DNA of 64,000 bases from Phaeodactylum tricornutum CCAP 1055/1 (taxonomy: Eukaryota > Bacillariophyta > Bacillariophyceae > Surirellales > Neidiaceae): positions 1 through 64,000 of the forward strand of contig NC_011680.1 in NCBI RefSeq assembly GCF_000150955.2, written 5' to 3'. Shown piece by piece: positions 20,667-31,185 of this stretch. The notes beneath the pieces are model-generated. The model saw nothing but the letters and a program-made list of their open reading frames with translations. It was not told the DNA's origin and made no database searches. A program made the translations under genes and the position numbers. Numbering within the stretch: position 1 is the first letter of the stretch; each line of letters begins with the position of its first letter.

Positions 20667-21773
20667 ATGGCCGCCCTTGCTGTTTCTGCTGCCCGATCCA
20701 TTCGAAAAGAAGTCGTAAATCCACGTTGGTGGAGTGGGGCCTACGATGTGATTGACACTAGTCGTTTCATTATTGATGGTAAAGGGAAAGTCTGCAAGAG
20801 TGATCTACTGCCTACTTCCTGGCTTGGACAAGAGATTCAGGAGAAATATGACGACGTGGGTGTGCTTCATCTTCAGAATACTGGGCTTGTGGACATGGCC
20901 GATCAGCGGACACTAGCTCGAATCATCATGGGGGAAGAAACCGAGTATGAAGGTGGCGCAAACCCTCGAGGAAGAGCCGAAGGCCTAGCGAACGTCTACG
21001 ATATTGGTGCCCCTCTAATGGCAGATCTTCACTACCATCATGAAATGACGTACAAGTCCCATTCGGTTACAAGCTTAGGCTTCTTATGCAAGCACGCCGT
21101 AACGACCAGACCAGGCGTTGGTTGGAGTTTTGTTTCGGATAGTGTCCAGGCTCATGACTATATCATGCAAACAGAGCTGGGCCAGAAGCTGAAGGAGAAA
21201 GGCCTCTGTTTCTTGAGGCGCATGACAGATGCGGAGGACAAGCACATGTTGGACCGAAACAAGCAAGGCTCAGTTTATAACCACTGGCAACAGTCTTGGA
21301 TGACCAGTTGTCCTCAAGAAGCTGAGGCTCGAGCTAACGCACAGGGTTTGCAAGTGGAGTGGCTTGACGATAAAGAAGATGGTCGAATTATGCAGACCCG
21401 ATACTACAAGTCTGCTTTTGAGTATATTTCGTTCCTCGACCGCAATATCATGGTCACTTCTATTGCTGATGATGGAGAATGGTTCGATTCTTGGCCCGGA
21501 ATTATGGATATTCCCCAGGAAAAGCGTCCTCTGGAGATGCTTTTTGGGGACAACGAACCATTTACTTTGGAAGAGAAACAGCTCTGGACAGATATCTATG
21601 GCATGTTTGGTATTCCAATCACCTGGAAACCAGGAGATGTCGCTGTGGTTTGCAACATGCGTTTTGCCCATGGTCGTCCAGGCATAGAATTGCTCCCTGG
21701 CGAGAAGCGTGAGCTTGGAGTCATGCTCGGACCATTTTACGAGCGTATGGAGACTAGAGAGGACAAGTGGTAA
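20667..21773 (+). CDS. TauD/TfdA-like Fe(II)/2-oxoglutarate dioxygenase
   Basis: Single exon of 368 aa starting in a good context (ATC ATG G). The iron-binding facial triad is visible as HHE at 124-126 (the H-x-E/D element is HHE or HYH within LHYHHEMTY) and the distal His in FAHGRPG at 335, with Arg337 as a candidate 2-oxoglutarate ligand. The layout and the closing segment GDVAVVCNMRFAHGRPG match the TauD/TfdA group, which also includes clavaminate-synthase-like and gamma-butyrobetaine hydroxylase-like enzymes. The substrate cannot be told from sequence. No targeting peptide is evident, so it is probably cytosolic. Confidence 0.82.
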   Translation: MAALAVSAARSIRKEVVNPRWWSGAYDVIDTSRFIIDGKGKVCKSDLLPTSWLGQEIQEKYDDVGVLHLQNTGLVDMADQRTLARIIMGEETEYEGGANPRGRAEGLANVYDIGAPLMADLHYHHEMTYKSHSVTSLGFLCKHAVTTRPGVGWSFVSDSVQAHDYIMQTELGQKLKEKGLCFLRRMTDAEDKHMLDRNKQGSVYNHWQQSWMTSCPQEAEARANAQGLQVEWLDDKEDGRIMQTRYYKSAFEYISFLDRNIMVTSIADDGEWFDSWPGIMDIPQEKRPLEMLFGDNEPFTLEEKQLWTDIYGMFGIPITWKPGDVAVVCNMRFAHGRPGIELLPGEKRELGVMLGPFYERMETREDKW

Positions 21774-22748
21774 ATTTCAGATTAAGTTTTGAACAATTTG
21801 CTTTTATTATGTTGTGCAGGCACGATTGAAACTGTGAACGGTTTGTGTTGTATGCGTGCTCACTGTCAATTTACGGTGGTTTATCAGGAATCGGATCAGG
21901 ATTGGCAAAGGTCAAACCCTACCTTGCCCACCTCTAAGATTCTAATCATCAATCAACATTTGCTTTGGAGATTTGGCTGCTGGAATCAGCCAAACTGTAT
22001 TGGGTACGAGCCATTGCCAGACCAGAAATAGCGACCCATATAAGCTCTCTGCCAGCAAATGGAAGGCTATCTTTCTTACCAATTTCTTTCCCCGAGCGGT
22101 AGCGGATACGAAGACCGTATCAAATATATATACTTACATTTCAATAAAGGCGTCCAGTGACGATAATGGTATACTGCGTATCTTGTCTCACGATGTAGTG
22201 CGTGCAATAGTTAGAAAAAATGTGCAAGTGATCCATACCTTGCAATTTTTTTGGGACCGAGGGACTTTTTTGGCTCGGATGGTGGATAGGCGGACTTTTC
22301 CGTTAAGTATACTCTTTGGAGAGGTACATACAAATCTTCGAAATGAGTCAGAAGAAGCGACATTTAAATTTTGAGGATATTGGATTGGGTGGAGTGTATT
22401 AACAGTAAAGACAACGACTTCAGAGCAAAGGCGAGAGGCTATTTCGTTCACAAGTGAGCCTCACGTGTCTCATGGTTGTCCGACGACTTTTGGATTCGTG
22501 GTCAGAAAATCGAACGAAAGAGTGGAAACGAATCTCTGTACGTTTGCCAGTTGGTGGTCTTGGTTTGTTTGGACACACTGTTTCTGCTAACGATTTGTTT
22601 GACCGAAAGACGGTGAAGAGCATTGAACCTTGAGGAAAAGGAGATTTACTGTCAGTAAAAAACAAGACTATTGAGGTAGGAACGAACCTTTTGAGTTGAC
22701 TCGAACTGGACTACCGTTTGACAATTTTCGATAGCCAATGAGAGAAAC
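21774..22748. other. intergenic, upstream of mitochondrial carrier
   Basis: 975 bp without a supported gene. Near the right end TTTACTG-T-CAGTAAA (about 22651-22665) is a perfect 15-nt palindrome about 85 bp upstream of the carrier start and contains the recurrent ACTGT core twice. Otherwise nothing was recognised. Confidence 0.4.
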
Positions 22749-23948
22749 ATGAAGGGTCCAGGGACGAAAGAACCAGTGCCCACCGAAGAAAGAAAAGAAA
22801 GTTATTCCAAGGCGGGATTCGTTGCGCGTATCGTTTCGGGATCAATTGGATCGGTCGTCACGTCCCTCATAGTGACGCCATTGGAAGTCGTCAAAGTCCG
22901 AGTGCAAAGCTTGAGCTCGGAAGCAGCTGTAACGGCATCGCACCGCACCCACTCCTTGCCATTGAATGTTGCTCCCTGTCCAAAAGGATGCGGCACATTC
23001 GTGCTCAACAACGGACAAATGGATTGCGTCCTTCCCAAGATAGCGGTACCGTACTTTGATCAACGGACAGGGAATTTGACACCGAAGGCTCGAAGTTCTT
23101 GTTCCATTTCTTGTGGAACCTCTCAAAGGAGTCTTGGCACGTTTGCCATGATTCGTCGCATCTTCCTCGAGGAAGGATACTCAGGCATTTACGCTGGCCT
23201 CCGACCCACTCTAGTCATGGCGATTCCAAACACAGTCCTTTACTTTTCCGCTTACGAAGAGTTTGTTGGGAGTCTTCGTCAAGGTGCAGAAGACCCGTCG
23301 GCAAGCTGGATTCCTCTACTAGCCGGTGGTTCCGCGCGATTCTTGGCGTCAACTTTGACTGCACCATTTGAGTTCCTGCGTACTCGCGAAGCGTCCATGG
23401 TCGGTCATGACAGACCTGCATTGGGTATGACGGTACAATTTCGTGCCATTGTGAAAACGGACGGTGCTGGTGCCCTGTTTCGGGGTCTCCGGCCGACACT
23501 GTTGCGGGATGTTCCCTTCTCTGCAATATACTGGCTGTGCCTCGAGCGCTTCCGGGAAAGCTGGCAACGGCAATCTACCGTCGCTCCGTCTCCGGTAGAA
23601 CAGGCTGGGCAGGCGTTTCTGAATGGAGCTACTGCGGGAATGATTGCTGCTGCTTGCACGACACCCTTTGATGTTGTCAAAACGCGACAGCAAGCCGTCT
23701 CCGAAAGTACAACCGTCACGTTGTCAGAAGCGGCTGCCAAGGCTTGTCAACACGATGGTGCAGTGGTCTACGAAGCGACAAGCGGCTTACGATACAGCAC
23801 AGGAACGCTGGCACAGATGCGGAGTATCATCGCTAAGGAAGGTGTGGCTGGATTGTGGCGAGGTAATCAAGCGCGTATGCTCAAAGTCGCACCGGCATGT
23901 GCTATTATGATCTCGTGCTACGAATTTGGTAAACGCGTTCTTGAATAG
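22749..23948 (+). CDS. mitochondrial carrier, SLC25A39/40 (MTM1) type
   Basis: Single exon of 399 aa with three carrier repeats marked by PLEVVKVRVQ (from Pro44), APFEFLRTREA and TPFDVVKTRQQ. The first matrix loop has a long Cys-containing insert (Cys77, 81, 93, 118, 122). Such an insert is characteristic of SLC25A39/40, which import glutathione into mitochondria and in which matrix-loop cysteines take part in iron-sulfur-dependent control of protein stability. The extra insert in the third repeat is unusual. Location in the inner mitochondrial membrane is expected from the family. MTM1 was earlier linked to manganese loading of SOD2. Confidence 0.85.
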   Translation: MKGPGTKEPVPTEERKESYSKAGFVARIVSGSIGSVVTSLIVTPLEVVKVRVQSLSSEAAVTASHRTHSLPLNVAPCPKGCGTFVLNNGQMDCVLPKIAVPYFDQRTGNLTPKARSSCSISCGTSQRSLGTFAMIRRIFLEEGYSGIYAGLRPTLVMAIPNTVLYFSAYEEFVGSLRQGAEDPSASWIPLLAGGSARFLASTLTAPFEFLRTREASMVGHDRPALGMTVQFRAIVKTDGAGALFRGLRPTLLRDVPFSAIYWLCLERFRESWQRQSTVAPSPVEQAGQAFLNGATAGMIAAACTTPFDVVKTRQQAVSESTTVTLSEAAAKACQHDGAVVYEATSGLRYSTGTLAQMRSIIAKEGVAGLWRGNQARMLKVAPACAIMISCYEFGKRVLE

Positions 23949-24104
23949 AAAAACTATGTAACTTAATAGATCGAAACACATCGCGGCTACCAAGTGTGGT
24001 GCATGGTGTGCTGCGAAATTGATTTAACTGAACACCAAAATGAAAAGCTCGAGCAACGGAAATTTCCAACTATGGTCGGCCTTCTCTCCCCACCTTGAAA
24101 CACT

Positions 24105-25972
24105 CTATTGTGTCGATGCAAACCCATCCACAAAACCGTCTCCTCCACCGGTCACAACAATCTCCTCGTCCGTAATGTCGAGAGACAGATCAATCTCGTC
24201 TTCTTCGGGCTCAATCATAATCTCATCATCATTACGTTGAATGGGTGGCAAAGGAGAAATACCGTTACTTGAAAAATATCCAGTCAACTGCTCCGGGATT
24301 TCGTGCAACGTCTCCGAAGTCAAGGCGACACTGTTTGACGCATGGCGGTTAAACTGAACAAATTGGGCAATATCCCGTTTACCGGGCTTCGAGGAATCAT
24401 CCAAGAACTGCATGCTGGAGAAGTCTGCATCTCCCAACCCCACAATGACGACAGACAAGGGTGCGTGACTGACTTGATTCAAGCTGTGCGCCGTGGCCTG
24501 CACGTCGGATACCGCACCGTCGGTAAGAATCAAAAGAACTGTATAGGATTGTTGGCCTTTTCGCTGCGCTTCGGACTGCGAGCTCATGGCTCGCGCGGCC
24601 GCGGTTTCAATGACTTCAGTAAAAACAGTGGGTCCACTCATCACGAGACCTGATTTAAATACCTGCTTGTACGCATCCAGCACGCCAGCAACACCATGGG
24701 ATTCCTCGTGAGGCCCACATTGGAAGCAATGTCGCACGACTCCGCCATACTTAGCTCCAAAGCCGACCACAGGAAACTTCTGGTCGGAGTCGTACTTGGA
24801 AAGAATTCCAACGATCGCTGAAATTGCCTTTTCGTAATCGTTTTTACGTCCGTCAGGATGCAAGTAGTGAAGAGTTCCTGGCTTCCGAGGGTCCCCATTG
24901 GAGCCCGTAAAATCGATAGCGACGACGACATTAATTTCACAGCCGCCACTCACATAGTCAACAAAGTTGGCCTGTCCCATGGGAGTAAAGGGTGCCGAGG
25001 GTGCGGGTCCTACCGTCGGAGCGGACGAAAGAGTCACCGTTGCCATTCGACTAGTAACATCCTCAGCTCCGCTCACCTCGGCTTTGACTACAGTGATCGC
25101 TCCGACGTCCTTACCCTTCCGTTGGAGCTGGAGTGAATTGCGTGTCTCGGCGGCTTGTTTGAGTCCATTGACGCTAGTTTCTAGCTGTCCCATAGGCTTG
25201 TGCTTTCCACTACTCTCATGATCAAAAACAGAAAGCAGGATGGGCAGATCTAGATTACCCCCGCATAGCGTCGACAACGAAATGATGGCCGTCTCCCATT
25301 CGGGATTGAGGTTGTTGTGAATATCTTTGGAGCGATAAACGTTATCCCAAGTCAAGCTCCCGGCAGCATCAACCTTCCGCGAAAGTTCAAAAAAAGGGTC
25401 ACTTTTCGAAAACATGCCTTCGACGTTCTTCAGCTTAGTTCCTTTCACTTGAAGACGGAGCATACCGGATCCTTGACTTTTTCGAACCGTAGCAAACAGC
25501 GTTCCGCCCTTCTTTAGTTTTCGCGCCTTGGTGTTGCCGCGGGCACCGAGGAGCTCACCGATGTCGAAGACTGCGCTGCCAATTCCCTTATTCTCACCTT
25601 TACGGACTTCGTCGAAAATGTTAACAGCGACCTTGCTTGGCGTTCCTAACTCATAGTCAATCTCAAACACTTTGACCCAGTGAGGACTCAGCGAGTTTTT
25701 GACGCTGCAAAATTACCGAGGTAAGAAAATAACTCAGTAAAGGCCAGTATTTTCCAAGCACGACAATGTATCGATACGACTTACACTTCAGTCTTGCCCA
25801 GAACTTTGGGTTTGCTGCCCTGTGACGTTGCGATCAAGGTGGCGACGGCAAAGGGGTCGCTGGTTCCTTTAAAAGCACCAGCAACATTTTTCAACTTCGA
25901 GGCGTGGAGTGAAAGCTCTAATTTCATGATTACCGGCTCTTCTAGTGTTTGCTGCTTGTGTGATTGGACCAT
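24105..25972 (-). CDS. copine (C2A-C2B-vWA)
   Basis: Two exons, 25972-25785 and 25704-24105, joined across an 80-nt GT-AG intron, giving 595 aa. C2A begins at LHASKLKNVAGAFKGTSDPF and C2B at LQVKGTKLKNVEGMF. The copine-type A domain has the MIDAS motif DFTGSN near residue 325, followed by the family signature GDPRKPGTLHYL. Copines bind phospholipid membranes in response to Ca2+ and recruit partner proteins. The C-terminal tail after the A domain is acidic (DDEIMIEPEEDEIDLSLDI), which is not typical. A second in-frame ATG 15 codons in is an alternative start. Confidence 0.93.
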
Positions 25973-26399
25973 GAAGGTGTTTGCCGGAAGACTTTATTCG
26001 ACCTCGCTTGAATGTATTATGCGAACTGACAGTGAATGTAATGACCATCCGTACGGCAATCCACCAGCTTCCTCATTCGTAACAAGCGATCACGACCGTT
26101 GTGAGTTCGGAAGCAGGACTATTAGCGAGCTGCCACCAACGAACGAACAAAAGTCGTCGATGGTTTTATGTCGCTGTGACAACAGACGATATTGGAGATA
26201 CCGTCTTAAAAAGAAGAATACATTGGCAGTGAGGGGAATTTATTGATCGTACGTAACGTATGCCAGCCTAACCTGCTCTACTACTAGCGAGAGAGACATT
26301 TCCATCTTGCACAATTGTTTACATTTACTCCATTCATTGACACAGAACAGGCAATCGTATTACCGGTGGCCATTTCAAATCTAGGTCAGTCAACTCAGG
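25973..26399. promoter_or_regulatory. divergent intergenic region, copine / Tim17-like
   Basis: 427 bp between divergent starts. GAACTGACAGTGAATGTAATG near 26020 carries both orientations of the ACTGT core about 50 bp upstream of the copine start. No coding potential was seen. Confidence 0.35.
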
Positions 26400-27005
26400 A
26401 TGTCCTCCTGGGAAAGAGCGCGCTACATTCCATGGGATCGTATTCCACAAACAGGAACAAACTTGGAGGAACAAAAGGAAAGAATTTTTCGTGAATTGCA
26501 ACGCGAAACAATCGAGGATGAATTTCTGCAGCAAGATCGCCACTCTGAGCAACCGGTGGTTACCGGGGAACAAAGCACTGACTCCGCAAAACCATTCACT
26601 TCAAATAAGGTCCCTTACTCAAACATGGAATTACTACGTCAAGCAGCGTTTGGAGGTTGTCTCGGTACCATCACTGGCGCTGTTTTTGGATTCATGGATG
26701 GCATGAGGACAGCTCAAGAGTCGAGTGTTTTACAAAATGCGTCCAATGTCGCCAAGGGGCGGTATTTAATGCAAGGTACCACGCGCTCAGCGACCTTGTT
26801 TGGTGTCTTTTTCGGTGGTTTTCACATCCTGAAATACGGGCTCAAAGTGACGCTAGACCCTGGCGATGTAGGCGAGATTGGCGTTGCCGGAGCTGCGTCA
26901 GTAGGGACGCTGTTTGCAAGGCCGGCATGGCGTCCGAACATACCATATGCTCTCATGCTAGTAGCAATGGATGGATTCAATCTGTACATGCGTAAAAGCA
27001 GCTAA
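26400..27005 (+). CDS. Tim17/Tim22/Tim23-like or TIMMDC1-like membrane protein
   Basis: Single exon of 201 aa. The first 75 residues are hydrophilic and charged. The rest has three to four Gly-rich membrane segments, including AAFGGCLGTITGAVFGF and ATLFGVFFGGFHILKYGL, with the arrangement of the Tim17 superfamily. That superfamily covers protein import channels, complex I subunit NDUFA11 and the complex I assembly factor TIMMDC1. The second-segment pattern fits the latter group slightly better. Inner mitochondrial membrane is likely; the specific role is inferred only at superfamily level. Confidence 0.6.
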   Translation: MSSWERARYIPWDRIPQTGTNLEEQKERIFRELQRETIEDEFLQQDRHSEQPVVTGEQSTDSAKPFTSNKVPYSNMELLRQAAFGGCLGTITGAVFGFMDGMRTAQESSVLQNASNVAKGRYLMQGTTRSATLFGVFFGGFHILKYGLKVTLDPGDVGEIGVAGAASVGTLFARPAWRPNIPYALMLVAMDGFNLYMRKSS

Positions 27006-27152
27006 ATTTACATTTACATGGTGAACGTCAAATACGTAGTCTTTTGAAATCAACGGCGGGCTCATTCTTTGTATACAAAAGAGGTCTCTTCTTCTTACTA
27101 CATCATCAGCCTGCTTAAAATGAAGGTTCTCCGCTCTTCGTTGTATGATCAG

Positions 27153-28121
27153 TTAGTGTTCTCCTTCGTCTATTTGATTGGCGGCTTGGAGTACGTCAGG
27201 ATTCTGTGCGTTGGCTACGAGGAACTCAGGGTTCGCAAGCAGAATACGCCCTAGGCCGAAGATGGTCGGTATATGAGCATGATTTCGCACTTGATCCATT
27301 CCCTCATGTCTTCGAATCTCCCGTTCTTCGATATCAGCCTGTACTAGTCCTTCCAAAGCCGACAAACTTCTTTGATTCACTGCAATTTCGTGCTCCTGTA
27401 AATATGTTACCAATTCCTCGTCAGGAGTTCGTTTTTGTTCCAGCTGATGCCGGAGAAGCTGGAATATGCGAACAAGTAGACATGGAAAAAAAGTTTGGGT
27501 CTGAGCTGGAGGTGCATTTTCAAAGAGGAGCGCGGGATTAATGACACCGATTCGAGTCAAATTTCGATATGATTGAGCAATAGTTTGATGCTCGTCGTCA
27601 AAGATGACAGTGCGAAGATTGCCATCGCTTAAGTGTAAGCTGTGACCGCCTCCTCCGCCTGCCTTGTACCAGAAATAGTATATGTCACTGTCGATTGGCA
27701 CAAAGTTTATCCGCAAAGCCGATTGTTCATGAGGTGCAATATCTGATTCGAAAACGATTCGTCCATCCTCAAAGGCATCTCGTCTTTGTGAAACAGTACT
27801 GGCAGATATTGCCGTAACAAATACTTGGCCTTTGCGGTTTCCCCAACCTTGGTCGCGCCAGCGAAGACCGAGCGAGAGGGAGTGGACCCTTCTGTTCAAA
27901 ATTGGGAAGCGGAATGCCCGGACCGGGTTATCGCCATGCTCAAAGTCTCCGACTCGATCCATGCGCGCAAACAAAAGGAGAGGCGGATCCAGTGAAGAAA
28001 GCGATAGGCTTTGGCGAAGTGCTACGCATGTAAGCCCCACCTGTACAGCATCATGAGGGCAGAGGAAGGTAGCTATCTTTTGCTTGATTTCAGGTGGTAT
28101 CGTTAGTAAATCGTAGCACAT
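27153..28121 (-). CDS. F-box-like protein of unknown function
   Basis: 322 aa from the first ATG at 28121; four more upstream codons are open but start with GTG. Residues 8-40 (LTIPPEIKQKIATFL, then TCVALRQSLS) resemble an F-box, which would dock to Skp1 in an SCF ubiquitin ligase. The middle may be a beta-rich, SPRY- or PHR-like domain judging by a Gly-rich GGGGGHSLHL segment. The C-terminus is helical and charged. No substrate-binding repeats (LRR, kelch, WD) are visible. The call rests on the N-terminal motif alone. Confidence 0.6.
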   Translation of the reverse strand: MCYDLLTIPPEIKQKIATFLCPHDAVQVGLTCVALRQSLSLSSLDPPLLLFARMDRVGDFEHGDNPVRAFRFPILNRRVHSLSLGLRWRDQGWGNRKGQVFVTAISASTVSQRRDAFEDGRIVFESDIAPHEQSALRINFVPIDSDIYYFWYKAGGGGGHSLHLSDGNLRTVIFDDEHQTIAQSYRNLTRIGVINPALLFENAPPAQTQTFFPCLLVRIFQLLRHQLEQKRTPDEELVTYLQEHEIAVNQRSLSALEGLVQADIEEREIRRHEGMDQVRNHAHIPTIFGLGRILLANPEFLVANAQNPDVLQAANQIDEGEH

Positions 28122-28554
28122 ATCGGCGTTCACAACTCAGCCTCCCGACCCCTTATTCCTCGGACCCGCCTTGAACGATCGAGACAATCGGTTCCTTGCG
28201 TCGATTTTACATTCAATAGAATTAACAAATGCTTGTCAAAATCTGGATTTTCATTAATTTGATGTTGTCGGCTTCACTTCATTTGTCAGGATCAAAGGTT
28301 TCAATGCAACCACTTGTCCAACGGATGTCATAGTCAAGAACGCAACCCTACCCTACATAAATGACCATTAAATGGGTACCACAATAAGTCTTTTGTGTGC
28401 GTACCAGTATACAACTTACACCCATATTACCGCACCTTGGAACTTCAGTTTTGGAGAAAACTCAGTCAGTCAAATTATAGTGTGCGGCGTGTGTCTGCTC
28501 CCTGCGACCGGAGCGAATAACAAATATAGATATGTACAGCACTTACTTCCTCGA
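28122..28554. other. divergent intergenic / possible 5' extension
   Basis: 433 bp between divergent genes. An open frame in phase with the downstream gene begins at an ATG at 28372, but its first 61 codons look non-coding and may be leader, so I leave it out of the gene. No other feature was seen. Confidence 0.35.
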
Positions 28555-28980
28555 ATGGTTCATAGCATGCCTTGGAAATCACGTGTTGTTCTTGTCTGCT
28601 TAATGCAGGTAATGATGAGTAATGCTGAGAATATGGCGTCAGCTTCGCAGCGCTCTCTAGGCTTTGCGGCGGGCATTCCGCCCGATAAGAGGCAGGAAAT
28701 TGAAAGAGCGGAAGCAGCCTTGCCCCAGTTACCGTCAGCTGATTCAACATCAGATCTTCCGCGTATAAGCTTGGGTGAAACAATTTCTTTTGAAGCCATG
28801 GGCCCCGTTATTCTAAATTTGGATGGGACTACGCGCCGCATTGCCAATTGGGATCAGATGACGAAGAGGGAGCAAGAAGTAGCTTGGCGAAGAGTTAGCA
28901 AGCGAAACGAAGAACGTAGGGAAATTATTTTAGAGAAATTGGAGCAAGGTGAGCAGGAGTCTGGAAATAATGAACTTTAG
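28555..28980 (+). CDS. small conserved protein with DGT/NW motif
   Basis: 141 aa from the ATG at 28555; further in-frame ATGs follow at 28567 and later, and 28372 is an upstream alternative. The C-terminal 60 residues carry GPVILNLDGTTRRIANWD, then MTKREQEVAWRRVSKRNEER. I recognise this as a small uncharacterised domain found in algae, plants and fungi, with no assigned function. The N-terminus is hydrophobic and could be a signal or transit peptide. The stop lies only 23 nt from the stop of the convergent ChaC-RCC1 gene. Confidence 0.6.
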   Translation: MVHSMPWKSRVVLVCLMQVMMSNAENMASASQRSLGFAAGIPPDKRQEIERAEAALPQLPSADSTSDLPRISLGETISFEAMGPVILNLDGTTRRIANWDQMTKREQEVAWRRVSKRNEERREIILEKLEQGEQESGNNEL

Positions 28981-29003
28981 TGCAACAAAAATTACTCTTA
29001 GAC

Positions 29004-31185
29004 TCAGCTTGTCTTTTTAGCGAGTCGCATAGCAATCATATGAGCTCCACCCAAGGCGAGTCCTAAACTACTCTTTTCTGAATAGCCTGGAGTCAAAGTG
29101 ATCGGAGCCCCTTTGATTTTGGTTAGTTCGAATGCATCAAAGTCATGTCCTAAACCCAGGTTTCCGTGCTCATTCCAACCGCAGCTCCATATTTCGCCGT
29201 CAGTGTCGACGATTGCAGTAGACTCGGATCCGCAAGCGACAAGTCTAATTTTATGCGAAGGATACAACCGTACAGGATTAAAGACGATGCTGCTTGTGCC
29301 AACCCCAAGCTGGCCTTTGTCATTCCTTCCCCAGCCAAATAATATTAGTTCTCCCTTGCCATTTTCCAATTGAAGGATAGTGTGAGACCAGCCGCAGTGC
29401 ACTCCGGTGACTGACAAGCTGTCGAGCCCCCAATCGCCATCCACCAGCGATGGTACCCTACTGTATTTTTCACCTTTAAGATCGCGTCCAAGCTGGCCGT
29501 ATTTATTTTCACCAAAACTCCACACTCGCCCACGATCGTCAAACGTAACTGTGTGGCGACGTCCACAAGCAACACCAAGCACCCTGCTTCCGTCATCTGG
29601 TTTCCAGTGCCCGTACAATCTATGCCGTACAACAGGAAGGCACTGTCCAAATCGACCACAGCCCCAGGTTATGAGTTCGCCATCTTCGCTCACGGCAGCA
29701 GAATGGAAAACTCCAGCGAACACGGCCACAATATGTTCCTTGAGCGGTAGAGCAGTTGGCAATGGAATGGTGGAGGCGCAGTTATCAGGGTCAGCTTGGC
29801 CTCTTGCGTTGTCCCCGAAGGAATATACACGACCTGTCTCTTTTTCGACCACCAATGAATGAGAAAAACCAAGCGAGCAATAGGAAATAAACAAATCACG
29901 GAGACAAGTAAGGATAGGGAGCGGAAAGGAGGATTGTGTGATTCCACTTGCTCCCAACTGACTATGTTCGTTTGACCCGAATAGGAATAGCCTTCCGCTT
30001 TGCATAAGGATCGCACTGTGTCCTCCTCCTGCAAATAAAGAAATAACTTTTTCATTCACTTCGATTTTGTCGGTTTGGTCAGCGCACAAAACGATTTCTT
30101 TCATTTCATGGGCATCTTCGTTGTTAAATAGAGCGGCCGCATTATTTTCTGTTTGCAGTAAAAGCTGGTTTCGCTGATTAGACCCCGAGCCAAACATGAA
30201 ATGCAAATTTTGATTGCGTAACTGTTTCGTCATAGATGCAAGCACCAGTGTATCGTCGTATTTCTTCAGTGTGGAACCTGAAGCTACTTTTCCTAGAAAG
30301 TGGTCCAAACGGCTCAAATAAACTTCATTCTCACCACTCGGACCGATCGCCGTAGCCATGATTGCTAAAAAAAAAGACAATTATGATAGTGAGCGAGATG
30401 TATCAATGCTTTGACTGGCACGTAGTGCCACTCTGAAGGGACTCGCCTGCTGCAAACGGAAGATCTCGCAATGCTCTTGGCCAAAACGCCGGATTCTGTG
30501 GGGTGCCTCTATACAGTAAAGCCTGAACCACTTTACCACTCTTGTCTTCGACAACTTCTATTATGTCTCTGGCGTAGCCACCTTTTTCTCGAAAATCTAG
30601 CTCCGCTAAGCATTCTTCAACTAAAGGCGGAGGGACTTCGAAAATTAGTCCTTCCGTCAACGTTTCCTCGTCTACGCCAGACGAGAGAAATTCTCGAAAT
30701 TCTTGGTCTTTCAGCAAAGTACACACAATTCCAGGGAAGCAAGGAAGGCCGCGATGATCGGTCGACTTTTGTGCCCAACAGCGTCGGTATCCTCGTGCCT
30801 GGCCTGGCGCGTATCGCACTGACGGATCGGCAAGGGCTCCGGTGCCGGGGTTCCAACACAGAGACCCGTAGCCGAACAGTCGGAGGGTGCCGTTGTTCTC
30901 CGCAATCAAATCCTGGATTTCGACTGTTTGGGGTAGTACTCCTCCGGTATAAATTTGTTGAATGGGGTCCCAGAGCGGTTCCTCATTCTCTTCAGTGTCC
31001 ATGGCTTTCTGTTTGCAAGCCAATTTCGCAAATACAAGGGTGTGAATATGCTGAAAGGGGTAGTTTGAAGTATCGGTGGGTTCCCTTAGAAACCAAAGAG
31101 CGATAGGGGGAGCGAATGAAATGGAAGGGCCGATTAGTGTAGTAATGGCCAAAAGCGTCGACAGGACCGTGCAATTTCCAAGCAT
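29004..31185 (-). CDS. ChaC gamma-glutamylcyclotransferase fused to RCC1 repeats
   Basis: Exon 1 (31185-30447) encodes a signal peptide with SISFAPP, a classic diatom plastid cleavage site, then the ChaC fold: FGYGSLCWNPG substrate loop and LDFREKGGY, with the catalytic Glu. Exon 2 (30364-29004) begins with IMATAIGPSGENEVYLSRL, the expected C-terminal end of ChaC, and continues into about seven RCC1-type repeats (for example SFGENKYGQLG, GWGRNDKGQLG). The 82-nt intron has a GC-AG border (CAG|GCGAGT to TTTAG|C), and splicing restores phase, giving 699 aa. ChaC enzymes cleave glutathione to 5-oxoproline and Cys-Gly; RCC1 propellers mediate protein contacts. The fusion is unfamiliar to me. Confidence 0.82.

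Noticed and set aside
22688-22705. GACTCGAAC as a second tRNA B-box candidate
   Set aside because: No T-stem pairing and no cloverleaf around it.
29004-30359. RCC1 protein as a separate gene starting at the ATG at 30359
   Set aside because: Its first 20 residues are the ChaC C-terminal motif, and the upstream frame lacks that motif; splicing explains both.
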